Source: Candidatus Contubernalis alkalaceticus
GTDB lineage: Bacteria; Bacillota; Dethiobacteria; SKNC01
Length of the DNA: 64,000 bases
Reading direction: 5' to 3'
NCBI RefSeq assembly: GCF_022558445.1
Contig: NZ_CP054699.1
Coordinates: 3,178,001 to 3,242,000 of the forward strand
Shown here in pieces: positions 36,087 to 45,479 of the stretch. Position 1 is the stretch's first letter, and each line of letters opens with the position of its first letter. The notes under the pieces are model-generated. The model did not search any database, was not told the origin of the DNA, and saw only the letters and a program-made list of their open reading frames with translations. The position numbers and the translations under genes are program-made.

Positions 36087-36284
36087 TTATTTTCCGGTGG
36101 AAAATTTCAGCAGTCGGTAAAATGGACAATACTGCAGTAAAGCGCTCATAAGCAGATAGATCCCCAGTGCGGCCAATAACAAACCCAATCTACCGTGGAC
36201 CCGTCCCCAAAAGGTCAAAAACAGCACAACCAAACCTACCGAAAAACGAATAACCTGATCGATCCTGCCTACATTTTTGAGCAT
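36087..36284 (-). CDS. Small membrane protein, DUF2892 (YgaP-TM-like)
   Basis: 65 aa with two membrane segments (about 14-28 and 32-50) and the family's C-terminal CPFYRLL. The N-terminal NVGRIDQVIRFSVGLV is characteristic. The family is found in many bacteria, sometimes attached to rhodanese domains; here it is alone. Function unknown. ATG 36284 with AGGAG upstream (CCGGAGGAG region). Confidence 0.85.
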   Translation of the reverse strand: MLKNVGRIDQVIRFSVGLVVLFLTFWGRVHGRLGLLLAALGIYLLMSALLQYCPFYRLLKFSTGK

Positions 36285-36397
36285 TATTTCTCCTCCGGCT
36301 AATTAACATAACATTATTACAGCTTTTCTTTCTTGACTGTTAATCTTGGTTCCTATTATGCCCTACAAAACCATAATTATCAAGGGGATAAGTTTAA

Positions 36398-37372
36398 TCA
36401 AGCAGCCGGGGGCAGAGTATCATTACCTTTATTTCCTCGAGCCCTGCGTATCAGCACCACAGCCGCCACTACCGCCGAAATCAATAACAGATAGGGGATG
36501 GCTCCCATGATAAAAATAACAAATTCCCCGCCAAAGATGAGAATGCCGTTAATGCTGTTTATCAAAGAACGATAACCATTGGAAATAATTTCTCCTATTT
36601 TAGGACTAGTTACCCCCGGAGAAGCCAGAGGGGATTCTGTAAGATAGATTGAAAGGGTAGACAGGTCAACCCTGTTCCTTAAGTAATTAAAATCAGCAGT
36701 AAGCACCTCAATTTGTCCCCGAACCCGCTGCAGCTCCATTTCCACCATCAATATCTCTTCCACCGTCTCACTTAAATCCAAAATTTCCAACAACCGCTTT
36801 TCCTGGGCGGTCAGGTTGTTAAGGCGGGCCTCCATATCTATATACTGCCGGGTCACATCCTCCCCGGAAGTACCGCTGCTCTCCAGTTCCCCTACTTTAG
36901 ACACCTCTGTCATCAGGGCCCGAAACTCCTTAACCGGTACCCTTAAGGTTATACTGGCGGTGCGGAAATTCCTGTCCCGACGGTTTACATAAGAGTCGGA
37001 AACAAAACCTCCCATCTCATGGGCCTTTTCTTCAATCAAATTTATGGCTTCCTCCAGATTTTCAACTTTCAGATTCATATCTCCCCACCATATTTTCTTA
37101 TCGCCATCCACTTTACCGGATTCTTCCCAAGGCACCTCCGGTAATGATTCTCTCATTTCTACATCGTCGTAATAACCTCCATCCATATCATAACTTTCTT
37201 CCATCGCGCTGTATTCTATGTTTCCCATCATGGGAGCAGAGTCGTCAAAGCTCTTCATGCCGCTGCCGGCCATATACAAAAAAGGAACCCCCATGGAACT
37301 CAACAATAAAAGAGTTGCTCCCAACACTATCCCCACAATTAGAACTGCTGCAAAAACCTTTTTAAAATTCAT
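36398..37372 (-). CDS. DUF4349 membrane protein
   Basis: 324 aa. One N-terminal span (VFAAVLIVGIVLGATLLLL), a long extracytoplasmic part with WWGDMNLKVENLEEAINLIEE and RTASITLRVPVKEFRALM, a coiled coil (about 185-235, EARLNNLTAQEKRLLEILDL), and a C-terminal span (about 285-315). This is DUF4349, often next to ECF sigma modules. ATG 37372 is chosen over further upstream starts because GGAGGGG precedes it. It follows the anti-sigma-like gene by 132 bp, so an envelope-stress role is plausible but not shown. Confidence 0.82.
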   Translation of the reverse strand: MNFKKVFAAVLIVGIVLGATLLLLSSMGVPFLYMAGSGMKSFDDSAPMMGNIEYSAMEESYDMDGGYYDDVEMRESLPEVPWEESGKVDGDKKIWWGDMNLKVENLEEAINLIEEKAHEMGGFVSDSYVNRRDRNFRTASITLRVPVKEFRALMTEVSKVGELESSGTSGEDVTRQYIDMEARLNNLTAQEKRLLEILDLSETVEEILMVEMELQRVRGQIEVLTADFNYLRNRVDLSTLSIYLTESPLASPGVTSPKIGEIISNGYRSLINSINGILIFGGEFVIFIMGAIPYLLLISAVVAAVVLIRRARGNKGNDTLPPAA

Positions 37373-37504
37373 TAATAATACCCCTCCCCTTGTTTTCCAA
37401 TATTTAAATTCTATATTTAAGAAATCTACCCTCATTATATCTCCCGGAAGAACCCTTGAGAACAATTTTAGAACTACAAAACCTCTAATTTAAATTAAAT
37501 TTTT

Positions 37505-38167
37505 TTAACTATCCGGGTAAAAAAAATGTTTTCCCCAGGAATTAATAAGCCGTGCCGGGAACCGGCCCCTGCCCCGATAAACCAGGCGGTTACCCTCAAG
37601 TCCAAAGAAAAAGATTGTGGTACTTTTCTCATCATATTCCAGATCACCGGAAGTCCGTTCTTTAACTTCAATGAAAAGCCTGTCTTCAAACATAATTATA
37701 TTTTCCGAAGAGTCCAGCAAGGATTCCACATTCACCCCCTCCTGGGGACGGTCCAAATCAAAGGCATCGATGATTAAATAATTAGAATAAGGGACCTCCT
37801 CTAAATATATTTTCTCTCCGGAAACCACCAACCGATATAAATTTTCCCGGCTGCCCACCATTGCCAGGCCTACTCCATCAGATTCCTCAACCGCCGCAGA
37901 TTCCATGAAAACCATGTCCTGGTTATCATCAGAAGCTACTTTGCTGCCCCTAAAGATATCCAGGCCTCCCCCCAGAGGCAGAAAATCCATAGAAACAACC
38001 ATCAAAAACAGCAGGGAAGCCGCCAACCCACCAAAAATAGCACCATAACGAAAGAGGTTTTTAGAGGGAAACATTTGCTTTTTCGCTTTCTTTACTCCCA
38101 AGGCACTTCTCCGGCTCAAATCCTCCGGCAGCTCTATGCTGTCAATTGCCTTTTTAATTTTATTCAT
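37505..38167 (-). CDS. Putative membrane anti-sigma factor
   Basis: 220 aa. A short cytoplasmic N terminus (IKKAIDSIELPEDLSRRS) precedes one membrane span (about 44-65), followed by an extracytoplasmic domain of about 150 residues with no family I can name. The first 8 nt of the gene, ATGAATAA, overlap the stop of the ECF sigma gene, and this coupling is typical of sigma/anti-sigma pairs. No zinc HxxxCxxC site is seen, so it would not be a ZAS-type anti-sigma. Confidence 0.65.
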   Translation of the reverse strand: MNKIKKAIDSIELPEDLSRRSALGVKKAKKQMFPSKNLFRYGAIFGGLAASLLFLMVVSMDFLPLGGGLDIFRGSKVASDDNQDMVFMESAAVEESDGVGLAMVGSRENLYRLVVSGEKIYLEEVPYSNYLIIDAFDLDRPQEGVNVESLLDSSENIIMFEDRLFIEVKERTSGDLEYDEKSTTIFFFGLEGNRLVYRGRGRFPARLINSWGKHFFYPDS

Positions 38168-38732
38168 AGTTCAAATCCTCCCCTACTTTTACCCTGAGCT
38201 TTTTCAGGGATTGATAAAGTATGGTTTTAACAGTGCCCAGCGGAAGGTCCATAGCCTCCGAGATCATCTGTAGAGTAAAATCATGATAATATTTTAACAG
38301 CACTATCGTTTTGTTTCTCTCCGGCAGAGTTTTCAGAAGGTCCAGCAGGGAGAGAGAAAGAGAGAGGTCCGGGTCATCGGCGGCCTCCAGAGTTTCCTTT
38401 AAAGAAAGGGATTCCAGGCTGATCACTTTCTTTTGTTTCCGAATTTCATCCAGGGCACAGTTTATGGCGATACGAACTACCCAGGCTTTAAAATGTTCCG
38501 GTTCCCTCAAATTTTTAATAGAAGCAAAAGAACGACAGGCAGCTTCCTGCACCACATCCAGGGCATCCTCCCGGTTATTCATATACATATAAGCTGTCCG
38601 GTATATCAACCCCTCCACAGGTTGAAACAACTCCAAAAAAGCCTTCTCATTACCCTTTTGAGCCTTATTAACCAGCCTGACCCTGTCCTTTTCCTTAATT
38701 TCCGCTGTTTCTTCCAGCTGTGGTTTCATCAT
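38160..38732 (-). CDS. ECF RNA polymerase sigma factor
   Basis: 190 aa. Region 2 (GNEKAFLELFQPVEGLIYRTAYMYMNNREDALDVVQEA, -10 recognition) and region 4 (LPERNKTIVLLKYYHDFTLQMISEAMDLPLGTVKTILYQSLKKL, -35 recognition) are clear. Length normal. ATG 38732 with AAAGGGGG 9 nt upstream is the start; the frame extends upstream but has no site there. Followed by the coupled anti-sigma gene and DUF4349. Confidence 0.92.
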   Translation of the reverse strand: MMKPQLEETAEIKEKDRVRLVNKAQKGNEKAFLELFQPVEGLIYRTAYMYMNNREDALDVVQEAACRSFASIKNLREPEHFKAWVVRIAINCALDEIRKQKKVISLESLSLKETLEAADDPDLSLSLSLLDLLKTLPERNKTIVLLKYYHDFTLQMISEAMDLPLGTVKTILYQSLKKLRVKVGEDLNYE

Positions 38733-38906
38733 AGGGCTGCACCCCCTTTTGCTTTCTATTACCTTAGACGAACCCAAGAACCATTTAGTTTTCCTCAGGG
38801 ACAAATTATTTTAATTTTATTATATCAGATGAAAAACCAATCGGGAGTTTGATATAATATAAACCATAAACGTCAGAGGTAAATTGAACTAAAACAGGAG
38901 GGACTT

Positions 38907-40628
38907 ATGCATAACCCCCATCAAAGGACCCAAAAACCCAATTTTTTCACCGGCTTTATCTTACCCCTTATTCTTCTGGGCCTGGTGGGGCTTTCACTTT
39001 CCACCGCTGCTTTTTTTTACCTGTTATCAGAACATAATCCCCTTCACGCCCCTAGAGTGCACTCCCTGGTGATTGACGGCCAGGTGGTGGCTGCAGGGAA
39101 AAATTTAATCCGGAAGGGGGAAGAAGTGGCAGTCCCATTACATATCTTTCAAGAATACTTAGACCCCTCGGCTGTCTGGCATCCCGGGGAGGAAACCCTG
39201 ATTGTGACCACCGCCCATAAGACAGTCTACCTGGAAAAGGACAGGCTGTCTGCCCAGGTGAACAGCCTCCCGGTGAACCTGCGGTTTCCGGTGACGGTTG
39301 AAGGGGGACAAACCTTTGTGCCCCTGTCATTTTTGGCAGGCTTTTATGAAGTCCAACTACAGGTGTTTCCTGAAGAAGATAGGGTGCTGCTAAAGCGGCT
39401 TAACCAGCCTTATTTAACCGGCCGTGTAACAGCAGTTCGAGGAATTTTACGCCGGGGGCCTTCTCTTAATGATTCAGCTTTGAAAGGATTAGATGAGAAC
39501 ACTCCCCTGGTAATTTTTGGAGAGGAGCAGGGTTTTTACAAGGTCCAGGGGCCCCAGGGAGAGCTGGGTTACATACATAAAGGTTCCGCAGCCCTGGGGG
39601 AAATTGAAATACTTGAGGGGGAAAAAGGGGAAAGCTTCGTACCCTGGCGTCCCACCGGAGGTAAAATTAACCTCACCTGGGAGCATATTATCAGTAGGAA
39701 TCCCAATACAGAGCAAATTCCGGAAATGCCCGGATTAAACGTGATTTCCCCAACCTGGTTTCATCTGAGAGACGAAGAGGGAAATATCACCAACTTGGCC
39801 AGCATAGATTATGTTGACTGGGCCCAGGAACAGGGTTGCCAGGTATGGGCGTTGTTCAGCAACAACTTCGACAAGGATCTGACCCGGTCTGTGCTGGGCA
39901 GTCCCCAAAAACGGCAGTATATGATAAACCAGCTGTTGATTTATGCGGACCTCTATAGATTAAACGGAATAAATCTGGATTTTGAAAACATGTACCTGGA
40001 GGATAGAGAGAACTTTGTCCAGTTTACCAGAGAACTGGCCCCACTGCTCCATGAACAGGATATGACCCTGTCGGTGGACGTAACTTTTATTTCCTCCAGC
40101 AAACACTGGTCCCAAATATATGACCGGAAAGCCCTGGCCCAAACCGCCGACTACATCATGGTTATGGCCTATGACGAACACTGGGGCAGCAGCCCGGTGG
40201 CCGGTTCGGTATCCTCCCTGCCCTGGGTGGAAAAAAACCTGCTGGCTGTTTTAGAAGAAGTACCCCCGGAAAAACTAATCTTAGGGGTCCCCTTCTATAC
40301 CCGGCTTTGGAAGGAAGAACCGGGGGAGGGGGGAGAGGTTAAGGTTTCCTCCCGAGCACTCTCCATGGGGGGCATTGAAGACCTTTTAAAACAGCAGGGA
40401 GCAGAACCTGTCTGGGATGAACAGGCCGGGCAGTTCTACGCGGAATATACCACCGAAGAGGGACGCTTTCGCACCTGGCTGGAGGAGGAAACCTCCATGG
40501 CCAGCCGGATTCATTTGGTGAGAAAATATGACCTGGCGGGCGCAGCCTCCTGGAGAAGGGGCTTTGAACGCCCTGAAATCTGGCATTTCATTGAACAGGT
40601 CCTGACCCAAAGGCCTTATGAAAAGTAG
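38907..40628 (+). CDS. GH18 lysin-like hydrolase with copper-amine-oxidase-like N domain and SH3 domain
   Basis: 573 aa. One membrane span (about 14-40) anchors the protein outside. Residues about 48-165 resemble the copper amine oxidase N-terminal domain, about 168-235 an SH3-like segment, and about 275-570 a GH18 barrel. The catalytic Glu360 sits in NGINLDFENM, and VMAYDEHWGS is the family's next motif. Related to YaaH/SleL/YdhD-type spore or cell-wall hydrolases, which cut peptidoglycan between GlcNAc and muramic acid derivatives. GGAGG precedes the ATG. Single-gene unit with terminator. Confidence 0.88.
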   Translation: MHNPHQRTQKPNFFTGFILPLILLGLVGLSLSTAAFFYLLSEHNPLHAPRVHSLVIDGQVVAAGKNLIRKGEEVAVPLHIFQEYLDPSAVWHPGEETLIVTTAHKTVYLEKDRLSAQVNSLPVNLRFPVTVEGGQTFVPLSFLAGFYEVQLQVFPEEDRVLLKRLNQPYLTGRVTAVRGILRRGPSLNDSALKGLDENTPLVIFGEEQGFYKVQGPQGELGYIHKGSAALGEIEILEGEKGESFVPWRPTGGKINLTWEHIISRNPNTEQIPEMPGLNVISPTWFHLRDEEGNITNLASIDYVDWAQEQGCQVWALFSNNFDKDLTRSVLGSPQKRQYMINQLLIYADLYRLNGINLDFENMYLEDRENFVQFTRELAPLLHEQDMTLSVDVTFISSSKHWSQIYDRKALAQTADYIMVMAYDEHWGSSPVAGSVSSLPWVEKNLLAVLEEVPPEKLILGVPFYTRLWKEEPGEGGEVKVSSRALSMGGIEDLLKQQGAEPVWDEQAGQFYAEYTTEEGRFRTWLEEETSMASRIHLVRKYDLAGAASWRRGFERPEIWHFIEQVLTQRPYEK

Positions 40629-40642
40629 TCTTTTAAATGTAA

Positions 40643-40700
40643 AAAACCCACCGGAAAATGAACTTTTTTAAGTTCTTCTTTCCAAAGTGGGTTTTATACA
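40643..40700. terminator. Bidirectional terminator
   Basis: Outer arms AAAACCCAC and GTGGGTTTT (40643-40695) with an inner GAACTT/AAGTTC stem, T run on the right and A run on the left. Serves the GH18 gene; the DUF151 gene on the other strand also runs toward it. Confidence 0.7.
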
Positions 40701-40779
40701 TTCTTTAGTTAAATTGTCATTGTCATTTTCTTTGGGTGATCATATTTTTAACACCCATGTCCTACGTTCATAGAATTAA

Positions 40780-41259
40780 TTAATGGAGTATTTTTTTATC
40801 ATCATCATCAGGCTTAAGGGAATCCAACAGGGCCTTCAATTCCTCTTTCTTCTCATCATCTAATTCCTCCATATCCATGGCCTGCTGCATCACCTTTTCC
40901 GTGACCAAAATCTCCACCCCGGCTTTCAAAGCCAAAGCAATGGCATCGCTGGGCCGGGAATCTGCAACAATTTCTTGATCCTCTTTTTTTAGATAAATTA
41001 AAGCATAATAAGTCCCCTCCACCACATCGCTAACCACAACCTTACGGACCTGTGCCCCCAGAGACTGACATATGTTGTTCATCAAATCATGAGTCATGGG
41101 ACGAGGGGTCTCCACCTGGTGAAGGCCGATAGCAATGGCCTGCGCCTCAAAAAAGCCCACCCAGATGGGAAGTATTTTCGTTTCTTCTGGGTCCACAAGA
41201 AGAACCACAGAACCCAACGTCTGATCAAATACCACGTCTTTTACTTTCATGGTAAGCAT
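40780..41259 (-). CDS. Bifunctional nuclease domain protein (DUF151/BFN)
   Basis: About 159 aa. The BFN core is visible: LPIWVGFFEAQAIAIGL, TRPMTHDLMNNI-like region, YYALIYLKK, and DSRPSDAIALAL near residue 105. The family includes plant and bacterial nucleases and proteins of unclear role. The C-terminal tail is very acidic (MEELDDEKKEELKALLD...PDDDD). A GTG at 41277 is in frame, but ATG 41259 fits the AAAGGA site. Isolated between convergent and codirectional neighbours. Confidence 0.82.
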   Translation of the reverse strand: MLTMKVKDVVFDQTLGSVVLLVDPEETKILPIWVGFFEAQAIAIGLHQVETPRPMTHDLMNNICQSLGAQVRKVVVSDVVEGTYYALIYLKKEDQEIVADSRPSDAIALALKAGVEILVTEKVMQQAMDMEELDDEKKEELKALLDSLKPDDDDKKILH

Positions 41260-41348
41260 CTTCTTGCATCCTTTCACCGGGATATTCTACATTATTATTC
41301 ATATTACTCTTGCCAAAAAATAGAACCGGCCCTGCTTCTTTGGTTACT

Positions 41349-43286
41349 CTACTGCATCTGCTGCTGCTGCATTTCCGCTTCCCTTACCTGTATCAAATAC
41401 TGCATGACCTGCTGGGAAAATTCCCTGAGCAGTGGATTCTCATCATCACTCATCTTCTCTTCTATAACTTCTAAAGCCCGGGGCCGCTCTTGACACAAGT
41501 TGCCCACCGCTGCCGCCATCTGTCCAAAAGCCACACCATAAATTTTGCCCTCCAGAATTCTTTCAAAGAGCACCGGAAGCACCCGGGGCTGTCCCAGGGC
41601 ACACAAAGTGGTCACCAGGCACTGGGTCACATATTCATCCAAACCATCCATCTTCAATATCTCCAGCAAACTATCCCCGATTTTTACCCGCAGCTGCTGG
41701 AAATGGGAAAGGGCCTGAGAGATGGTCCTCACCAGCATAAACCTCTCCTTTTCGATTACCTCCGGAAGCATCCCCAAAAGAACCTCCGCTGTCTTTTCTT
41801 CAGGGAAAATCGTCAACAGCCTGAGCGAGCTGTACTGAGCTATGATATCATTTCCTTTTAGAATTTCCAAAAGTTTTTCATTGATTCCCGGGCCCAGGTT
41901 CTTCAAAACTTGTATTTCTTTGCCGGATTCACTTCGGTTTTCCTGCATCACCTGATGCAGGTAAACCAGAGGCTCTACCATATCCAACCCATATTTAGTA
42001 TAGACATCCACAGCAACATCCACATCGGTTCCCAGCAGGTACAGTTGTTTTTCCATACCGCTCCAACCGGCGGTGAAGTTTTCCAAATAGGTGCCCGACA
42101 ATTTGCTGGCCGCCGAAAATCTAAGCAGGAAAGGCTGCTCCGTATCCAGAGCAATTTCCCTTAAAACCTCCACCCATTTAGTCAGCAGAGCTGAAGGCTT
42201 AAGCTGCTCCATCATCTCCCGATTGGGAAGTATCACCGAGGCAGGGATAGAAAAACGCACTGCCAGAGGCTGACTCTCATCACGAATAATCTGCACCAAA
42301 CGGTCAAACACCAGATCCAGGCCGCAGGTGGTCAGCACGGAGATGGCGGCATATTTTTCTTCCATGTAAACATCCTTCCGGTCAAAAACTTCCCACAGCT
42401 TATCCACATATTGTTGATCCTGGTGAGGGAAAATCCGATACACTGCTTCGAACCTGACCCTCCAGGAGGAAGCCTCCAAATAAGGCAGAATATATTGATT
42501 TAGTTTTGGATGCGCCCTCTTCACAAAGAGCAGCACATTCAACCGGCTTTCTGCTGATTTATCTGCTCCCAACTGCAGCAGCTCCTGCTGCTGCTGCAGC
42601 TGTTCCTCCTCACTCAGGGGTTCAATCAGTTCCTCCCCAAACTTTTTAGAAGGGGCCTTCTCCTTGCCCACCTCACTCCAGGCTCCTGAAAGAAGTATCA
42701 CTTCCTCCCGGGGCATCTCTAAAATTTCCTCCTTCATAGGAGAAATCCCCTTGTAAGTTAAAAAATGAAGCAGAGATTTGCGATAGTAGGTCACATGGCC
42801 CGAAAGGTTTTTCTTGAGAATGTAGGGTAGGCTTTCTTTCAAGGCTTGAACGTCCAAGAAACGGTCCATCAAAAGCTGGTAATACACCACCCTCTCATCA
42901 GAAGAGAATGCTTTCTTCACCCTTTCCCAGATCCAGCCGCTTTCCGTAATTTTAGGGAGCCGCCAATAACCGGAAATCATCAAATCAGCTTTTTGAGGAT
43001 CCGCTTTAAAAACCTCTTCTAAAAATTTATTATACTCTATCTCATCCTCACACAGCAGGGCCAGAGCTTCACTCATGACCGAAAGTTCCTGCACCCCTTC
43101 CATAAGCCGTAATTGTTCTGTGATTTTGGCTACAGCCTCCTGCTTTCGCTCCAATAACACCTCCATGACCGGATCATATTCATCGCTTACCCCTTCAGAT
43201 ATCAAAACATTCAATAATTTTTCTATAGGTTTATCCGCAAGAGGATTTCTCGGCCCCGTTTTGTTTTTTTTCTTTTTCTTATTCAT
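41349..43286 (-). CDS. HEAT-like repeat protein with Gln-rich runs
   Basis: 645 aa, mostly helical hairpin repeats of the HEAT/Armadillo type (for example PYLEASSWRVRFEAVYRIFP, VKIGDSLLEILKMDGLDEYV). The N terminus is a Lys tract (NKKKKKNK). There are two Gln runs: LQQQQELLQL near residue 230 and EMQQQQMQ at the extreme C terminus, both coded by CAG-type codons. No catalytic motif, signal peptide or membrane span; a scaffold is likely. ATG 43286 with GGAGGGG upstream. Codirectional with the HAD and methyltransferase genes. Confidence 0.65.
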   Translation of the reverse strand: MNKKKKKNKTGPRNPLADKPIEKLLNVLISEGVSDEYDPVMEVLLERKQEAVAKITEQLRLMEGVQELSVMSEALALLCEDEIEYNKFLEEVFKADPQKADLMISGYWRLPKITESGWIWERVKKAFSSDERVVYYQLLMDRFLDVQALKESLPYILKKNLSGHVTYYRKSLLHFLTYKGISPMKEEILEMPREEVILLSGAWSEVGKEKAPSKKFGEELIEPLSEEEQLQQQQELLQLGADKSAESRLNVLLFVKRAHPKLNQYILPYLEASSWRVRFEAVYRIFPHQDQQYVDKLWEVFDRKDVYMEEKYAAISVLTTCGLDLVFDRLVQIIRDESQPLAVRFSIPASVILPNREMMEQLKPSALLTKWVEVLREIALDTEQPFLLRFSAASKLSGTYLENFTAGWSGMEKQLYLLGTDVDVAVDVYTKYGLDMVEPLVYLHQVMQENRSESGKEIQVLKNLGPGINEKLLEILKGNDIIAQYSSLRLLTIFPEEKTAEVLLGMLPEVIEKERFMLVRTISQALSHFQQLRVKIGDSLLEILKMDGLDEYVTQCLVTTLCALGQPRVLPVLFERILEGKIYGVAFGQMAAAVGNLCQERPRALEVIEEKMSDDENPLLREFSQQVMQYLIQVREAEMQQQQMQ

Positions 43287-43334
43287 TGTTAACCCCTCCA
43301 AGTTTCATTTTTTTACAAATATTATAGTAACGAC

Positions 43335-44060
43335 TCAGCTTCCCCGGTTGTTGGGGGCAATTTTCTCCAAAAACTCCGGTAAATCCTTCAAGCTGCCCCG
43401 GTAATCCGCATCTATGGACCGTTTGCTGCGGTTGATCAGAAAGTCCTCCACCAGGTAGGTTTTAATACCCACCTGTGCAGCACACAAATCATCATCCACA
43501 TCATTTCCAATCATAATACAATCTTGGGGCCTGGCACCCACTTTATCCAAAATCTCCAAATAATATTGGGGATTAGGCTTACAGAAATGCATGTTCTCAT
43601 AGGTGGTGACCAGCTTGTAATCAAAACTGTCCACCCCACCCCAATTCATCCTCTGATAGATGGCTGAAGATGGAAAAACAGGATTTGTGGCCAGAACCAG
43701 GTCAAAATTTAGAGAGGCCGCCATGCCCACCACTTTCCGGGCTTCGGGTTTACAGCTGGTAAAGGCCTTTAGTTCTTTAAATTTATGCCGGTAAAACTTA
43801 TCAATTAAAGGTTCCAGAAGGTCCAATGGCTTTTCTACTCTTTCTAAAAAAACCTCCCAGAAAACCTCCTTATTTGTTTTAGCAGGGTCCTGATTTAGAA
43901 TCATCTGATGAGTGGCATATCCTAAATGCTCTTTCAACTCCTGAGGAGAAATCACCGGGCTCAAATGCAGGCCCAGTTTTTGAAAATATTCTTTCACAAA
44001 AATCCTCATATCCACTTCAATCAGTGTCCCGTCCAGGTCAAAAAGCAGAACTTTAAACAT
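43335..44060 (-). CDS. HAD-family phosphatase
   Basis: 241 aa. Motif I LFDLDGTLIEVD at residues 5-16, motif II ATNP near 130, motif III region KPNPQYY and motif IV GNDVDDDL near 200 define a HAD hydrolase with a helical cap (about 20-100). Length and motifs resemble phosphoglycolate phosphatase and similar sugar-phosphate phosphatases. The start overlaps the upstream methyltransferase stop by 8 nt, with AAAGGAG before ATG 44060, so the two are coupled. Confidence 0.85.
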   Translation of the reverse strand: MFKVLLFDLDGTLIEVDMRIFVKEYFQKLGLHLSPVISPQELKEHLGYATHQMILNQDPAKTNKEVFWEVFLERVEKPLDLLEPLIDKFYRHKFKELKAFTSCKPEARKVVGMAASLNFDLVLATNPVFPSSAIYQRMNWGGVDSFDYKLVTTYENMHFCKPNPQYYLEILDKVGARPQDCIMIGNDVDDDLCAAQVGIKTYLVEDFLINRSKRSIDADYRGSLKDLPEFLEKIAPNNRGS

Positions 44061-44721
44061 GTTTCTCCTTTCTTTGCAGTCGGTGCAGGGAAATCATATA
44101 GTTGGGGTAATATTCGTCCTCCAGGGTAATAGCCACCTCCCTGACTTCCTCCTGAAAGCCGCCAAGATGCTTCAGCCTTTCCAGAGCCTCATAGGTAGAA
44201 GGCCTCCGGGCATGGGAAACCAATAGGCTCCCCTTCTCTTTCAAGTTAGCCAGAAGAATCTTCTCCGCAAATGGATTAAGCCGGGGGTTATACAGGATAT
44301 CAGATGCCAATATCCAGTCAAATTTCTTATCCAAACGAAAATCCCGCCAGTCCCCCAGGTAGGTTTCAGCACCCTTCACCCCATTATTCTCTGCGTTAAT
44401 CAGCGTAATTTCCAAGGCATCCTGCTTATAGTCGGAAAAGGTCACTTCAGCACCCTTCAAACCGGCTACAATTCCCGGAAGGCCCAGGCCGGCGCCCAAT
44501 TCCAGGACTTCTTCCCCCTGAAATTCCATCTCCTCCCAGATATAAGAAGCCATAATCCGCGAGGCCGGCCATATATCCGCCCAGTAAGGAATATTATCCT
44601 CATCGTCGGGATTAGTTACCAGGGCCTCTATATCCTTTACTACCAACAGCCTTACATCCCTTCCTGAAAGGGAAAAAATTTCTTCACGGGTCTCTACTGC
44701 CACCGGTTTCACTTCCTTCAT
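44053..44721 (-). CDS. Class I SAM-dependent methyltransferase (METTL21/FAM86-like)
   Basis: 222 aa. PYWADIWPASRIMA and the SAM site ELGAGLGLPGIVA, followed by VTFSDYKQDALE, DWILASDILY and a C-terminal YYPNYMISLHRL, form the protein-lysine methyltransferase-like pattern seen in METTL21/ETFB-methyltransferase homologues. Target unknown. ATG 44721 with GGGAG 9 nt before it is preferred; the frame extends upstream without a site. Coupled to the HAD gene. Confidence 0.8.
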   Translation of the reverse strand: MKEVKPVAVETREEIFSLSGRDVRLLVVKDIEALVTNPDDEDNIPYWADIWPASRIMASYIWEEMEFQGEEVLELGAGLGLPGIVAGLKGAEVTFSDYKQDALEITLINAENNGVKGAETYLGDWRDFRLDKKFDWILASDILYNPRLNPFAEKILLANLKEKGSLLVSHARRPSTYEALERLKHLGGFQEEVREVAITLEDEYYPNYMISLHRLQRKEKHV

Positions 44722-44928
44722 AATCCATTTCTCCCGGGTTAACACCCGAGTATATATCCAATAACAGGACATAGTGCCTTATTCTCCCCCGTAACTAAAA
44801 AATCCTGCTTTTTCTGCCAAAGTGAAAACCGACTGACATATTTCTGATTATTTCCCGGGAAAAGTCGGAAATTGCGTATCAGTAGATAAAGATGAAATTA
44901 GCATTATCCTGTTGTATTTACTTTTAAT

Positions 44929-45384
44929 TCAGCCCCGGGTTACTAATATCTGGTCAAAACCCTCCTCTGGGGAAGGGGGGACCAGCATCTTTTCTTTTTT
45001 AATAATGGTCTCCCTGGGGACCGGAGCATCCCGATTCTCATTTCTTTCTAAACACAGTTCCAAAGGGGTGGACAAAGTATGAGCGGTGACCTTAGCTCCA
45101 TAACTTTTGGCAATTTTTATTAAGGGTTTCCGCTGTGTCCGGGTCAAATTAGTGGCATCAAACACTACATCCTTTCCCAGTTTTAAAAAACCCTTCAGCT
45201 CCGCATAGGCAATAGTCCAGATTTCCTTTTCCAGCTCACCGCTGTACTGAATTCCGAAGCGCAGGCGAATACTATCAGGGTTTACCACTCCATAACCCCT
45301 GCACTGATAGTCCCGGGTTACAGTTGATTTCCCGGAAGCCGGCAAGCCCACCATGACCACCAGTTGATTTTGTTCCTGTCCCAT
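44929..45384 (-). CDS. P-loop kinase, polynucleotide kinase/zeta-toxin-like
   Basis: 151 aa. Walker A GLPASGKSTVTRDY at the N terminus, VNPDSIRLRF, and VFDATNLTRTQRKPLI form the T4 polynucleotide kinase-like NTPase pattern. No second domain. A short stand-alone kinase of this group may phosphorylate a small molecule or RNA end; zeta-type toxins are related but no antitoxin gene is seen beside it. ATG 45384 with GGGGAG upstream. Divergent from the polyprenyl synthase. Confidence 0.75.
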   Translation of the reverse strand: MGQEQNQLVVMVGLPASGKSTVTRDYQCRGYGVVNPDSIRLRFGIQYSGELEKEIWTIAYAELKGFLKLGKDVVFDATNLTRTQRKPLIKIAKSYGAKVTAHTLSTPLELCLERNENRDAPVPRETIIKKEKMLVPPSPEEGFDQILVTRG

Positions 45385-45479
45385 ATCAACTCCCCTTATC
45401 TTTTTTATGTTTTATTTTTATCTTTGTGGAAATACTAAGAAAAACATATATTATACCGGGAAGAAAGGAAGGTACTGCT

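Noticed and set aside
44929-45384. Zeta-type toxin of a toxin-antitoxin pair
   Set aside because: No antitoxin-like gene is adjacent, and the VFDATNLTRTQR motif is closer to stand-alone polynucleotide-kinase-like enzymes.
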